Below, in pieces: positions 62,547-64,000 of a stretch of DNA of 64,000 bases (positions are counted from its first letter, which is position 1; every line of letters begins with the position of its first letter). The position numbers and the translations under genes are program-made. Below the pieces are notes generated by a model. It made no database searches and was not told the DNA's origin. It saw only the letters and a list, made by a program, of their open reading frames with translations. Source of the stretch: Planktothrix paucivesiculata PCC 9631 (GTDB lineage Bacteria > Cyanobacteriota > Cyanobacteriia > Cyanobacteriales > Microcoleaceae); NCBI RefSeq assembly GCF_900009265.2, contig NZ_LR735027.1:35392-99391 (forward strand), in the 5' to 3' direction.

Positions 62547-63575
62547 CTGATAACTGATAGGTTCAGGCTTCAATAATCCATGAAGAATTTGGGTGGGCGG
62601 GTTTTGATGGGGCCAGGCAAAGGCATGACGGAAGGCCGCTTGTTGACAATCTTCTAATTGTTCAAATTCTATAATATCGAGGGTTAATAAATTTTCGTAT
62701 TCAAAGGGTAAACGAACATTATGTAATCCGGCGTTATCGGTACAAATTGCAATATCAACCCCGGCATCAAAACAGCGTTCAAAAACAATTTTTAATTGCT
62801 GAATATCCTTGAGAGTTCCGGTTTTGATATAAGTCGTCGGACAAACTTCTAAACATTGGTTATTTCTGGCTAATTCCGGTAATAATTCAGGATATAATAA
62901 GGGAATTTGAATTCCGTGACCAATTCGCATCAAATAGGGCAATAATTCAGGATAACAACCTTCCGGGGTTTCATATAAATGTCCGGTGGTTTTTAAGCCC
63001 AAGGATAGGGCATATTTGTATAAATTGATAAATTCATCCAACCGTTGACCATAATGATTATCCCCTCCGGCGATATCAATGGCACAAACATATTGGGGCA
63101 TTTGGGCTGCTAAATCAATAATAGCTCGATTGACTTCCAAGGGAAGTCGGGTGTGCATACATAAAATTTGGCTGGTGATAATTGGAGTATTACTAAGTTG
63201 ACTGGCTTTTCCGACGACTTCCACAATTTCAGCCATACAGTCAATTCTTTGGGACTGACTTAGATGTTCTGGAGTTCGTAAATAGGGGGTATAACGTAAT
63301 TCTAAATAGGCTAAATTTTCAAAAGTATAAGCACCCCGCATCAACCGATAAATAAAATAGGGGAGGGTTTCAACGGTCTGCACACTTTCAACCAGGGTAT
63401 GCAGTTCTAAATATTCATCTAAGGTATTGCGGGGTTTGGTATAAAAATCTTCAAACCGTTCATATTCTGCAAAACCTTGGGTGAACTGAGGGTTATGACG
63501 TTGGAAATACCGCCACAGAATACGCGGTACAACTGAACCCCCTAAATGGCGATGTAACTCGGCGTGTAACGGCAT
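62544..63575 (-). CDS. Adenosine deaminase family protein
   Basis: The metal-dependent hydrolase fold is shown by HAELHRHLGGS (HxH near residue 5), the TGHLYETPEG segment (Glu acting as proton donor in place of the usual HAGE), RIGHGIQIP and the metal Asp in AICTDNAGL. From the ATG at 63575 it is 343 aa, normal for the family. It would deaminate adenosine or a related purine; exact substrate is uncertain because the HAGE motif is altered. The C-terminal ISYQ and stop are encoded by repeat DNA. Confidence 0.82.
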   Translation of the reverse strand: MPLHAELHRHLGGSVVPRILWRYFQRHNPQFTQGFAEYERFEDFYTKPRNTLDEYLELHTLVESVQTVETLPYFIYRLMRGAYTFENLAYLELRYTPYLRTPEHLSQSQRIDCMAEIVEVVGKASQLSNTPIITSQILCMHTRLPLEVNRAIIDLAAQMPQYVCAIDIAGGDNHYGQRLDEFINLYKYALSLGLKTTGHLYETPEGCYPELLPYLMRIGHGIQIPLLYPELLPELARNNQCLEVCPTTYIKTGTLKDIQQLKIVFERCFDAGVDIAICTDNAGLHNVRLPFEYENLLTLDIIEFEQLEDCQQAAFRHAFAWPHQNPPTQILHGLLKPEPISYQ

Positions 63576-64000
63576 AATAGTGGCTCTTAAAATTAAGGTT
63601 AACACCGGGACTATCGCAGATCAGTTTGAATGTTTCTTGGCTAACAATATAAACCGATCCTGATATTGACTAACAACGATAGCACAGACATAAAAAAATA
63701 TGGGGTCAAAGCTAGTATTTTTATGAAGATTATTGTTTTTTAGGATAATCAACCAAAACCTATTTTTTTTGTTATAATAAAACGTTGGATAAAAATGTAG
63801 CGAGTCTTCTAAACAGGTTGTAATCCTTTGAGAATTTAAACCATCTATAGCACTCCTAAATAGGTTGTAATATTTTAATACTGACATGAAACAGCCAGAA
63901 GTATTACTCCTATTACCCATTACCCATTAAGCTGTTGTGCATTTAAACTGCATATTTTAGAGGCTGAAACCCCTTACTGGCTTGGATAGCCTCGAAAATT
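63576..64000. other. AT-rich window end with MITE-like repeat sequence
   Basis: Bases 63863-63910 match the interior of the MITE-like element at 45148-45192 in about 41 of 47 positions. tatagcactcc (63846-63856) is close to its terminal repeat, and attaccc heptamers follow (63910-63928). A 99-codon minus-strand frame (63621-63920) runs through the repeat and is not credible as a gene. The last 70 bases show nothing recognisable. Confidence 0.6.

Noticed and set aside
63621..63920. 99-codon minus-strand frame at the window end
   Set aside because: It runs through dispersed repeat sequence and AT-rich DNA, and its translation has no domain-like pattern.

Overview
The window looks like a piece of a filamentous cyanobacterial chromosome, probably a Planktothrix/Oscillatoria-type member of the Oscillatoriales (genus is inference). 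Support: low-to-moderate GC, many HIP1 octamers (gcgatcgc), tandem heptamer repeats between genes, and cyanobacterial marker genes (sqdX, a cyAbrB regulator, an mntC/mntA manganese uptake pair, sds, pentapeptide-repeat and CHAT/DUF928/CHASE2 proteins). It is ordinary chromosome mixed with mobile-element traffic. No phage, CRISPR array or rRNA was seen; the only tRNA found is tRNA-Ser(UGA).

Layout. 1-1476: a tnpB-only IS200/IS605-type element. 1510-8101: two tandem pentapeptide-repeat genes, a DUF2064 transferase, nadA, a metallophosphoesterase, tRNA-Ser, then tmk-holB. 8253-12157: a small conserved protein, a PPC-domain exoprotein, a trypsin-like protease with PPC domains in place of PDZ, and a second tnpB element inserted beside the protease promoter. 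12205-27796: a signalling-rich stretch (hybrid kinase with an Asp-to-Asn receiver, CBS/MCP-like protein, GAF-GAF-PAS adenylate cyclase, sensor kinase) mixed with sbcD, mgtE, a vapBC-like pair, sqdX, proA and an OGFr-domain protein. 27946-34926: one 2326-residue repeat protein with hypervariable-looking tandem DNA repeats. 35582-41779: a response regulator, remnants of IS605-type ends, a desaturase-like/SDR fusion, a degenerate GGDEF protein, and an IS630 copy that has cut a Ser/Thr kinase-WD40 gene. 41995-47638: cyAbrB, Rrf2-type regulator, cbiB, pyrR, an S2P protease and a sugar-nucleotide epimerase.

47747-53244 is a three-gene module: a TPR-CHAT caspase-like protein, a DUF928 exported protein and a CHASE2 adenylate cyclase. 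53325-58011 holds divergent mntC and mntA (without an adjacent permease gene), sds and murI. 58246-59798 holds srx (sulfiredoxin), dps and an HTH-GrpE-like fusion. 59900-62476 holds a partner-switching set (STAS protein, receiver-SpoIIE phosphatase, RsbW-like kinase), followed by an adenosine deaminase family gene.

Two themes stand out. Signalling is dense: two class III cyclases, two histidine kinases, two receiver-output proteins, a Ser/Thr kinase and a partner switch. Small dispersed repeats lie between genes and sometimes reach into the 3' ends of genes, supplying stop codons. The best candidates for undescribed biology are the giant repeat protein, the CHAT-DUF928-CHASE2 cyclase module, the PPC-bearing protease with its neighbouring PPC paralogue, and the tnpB elements with their readable guide segments.
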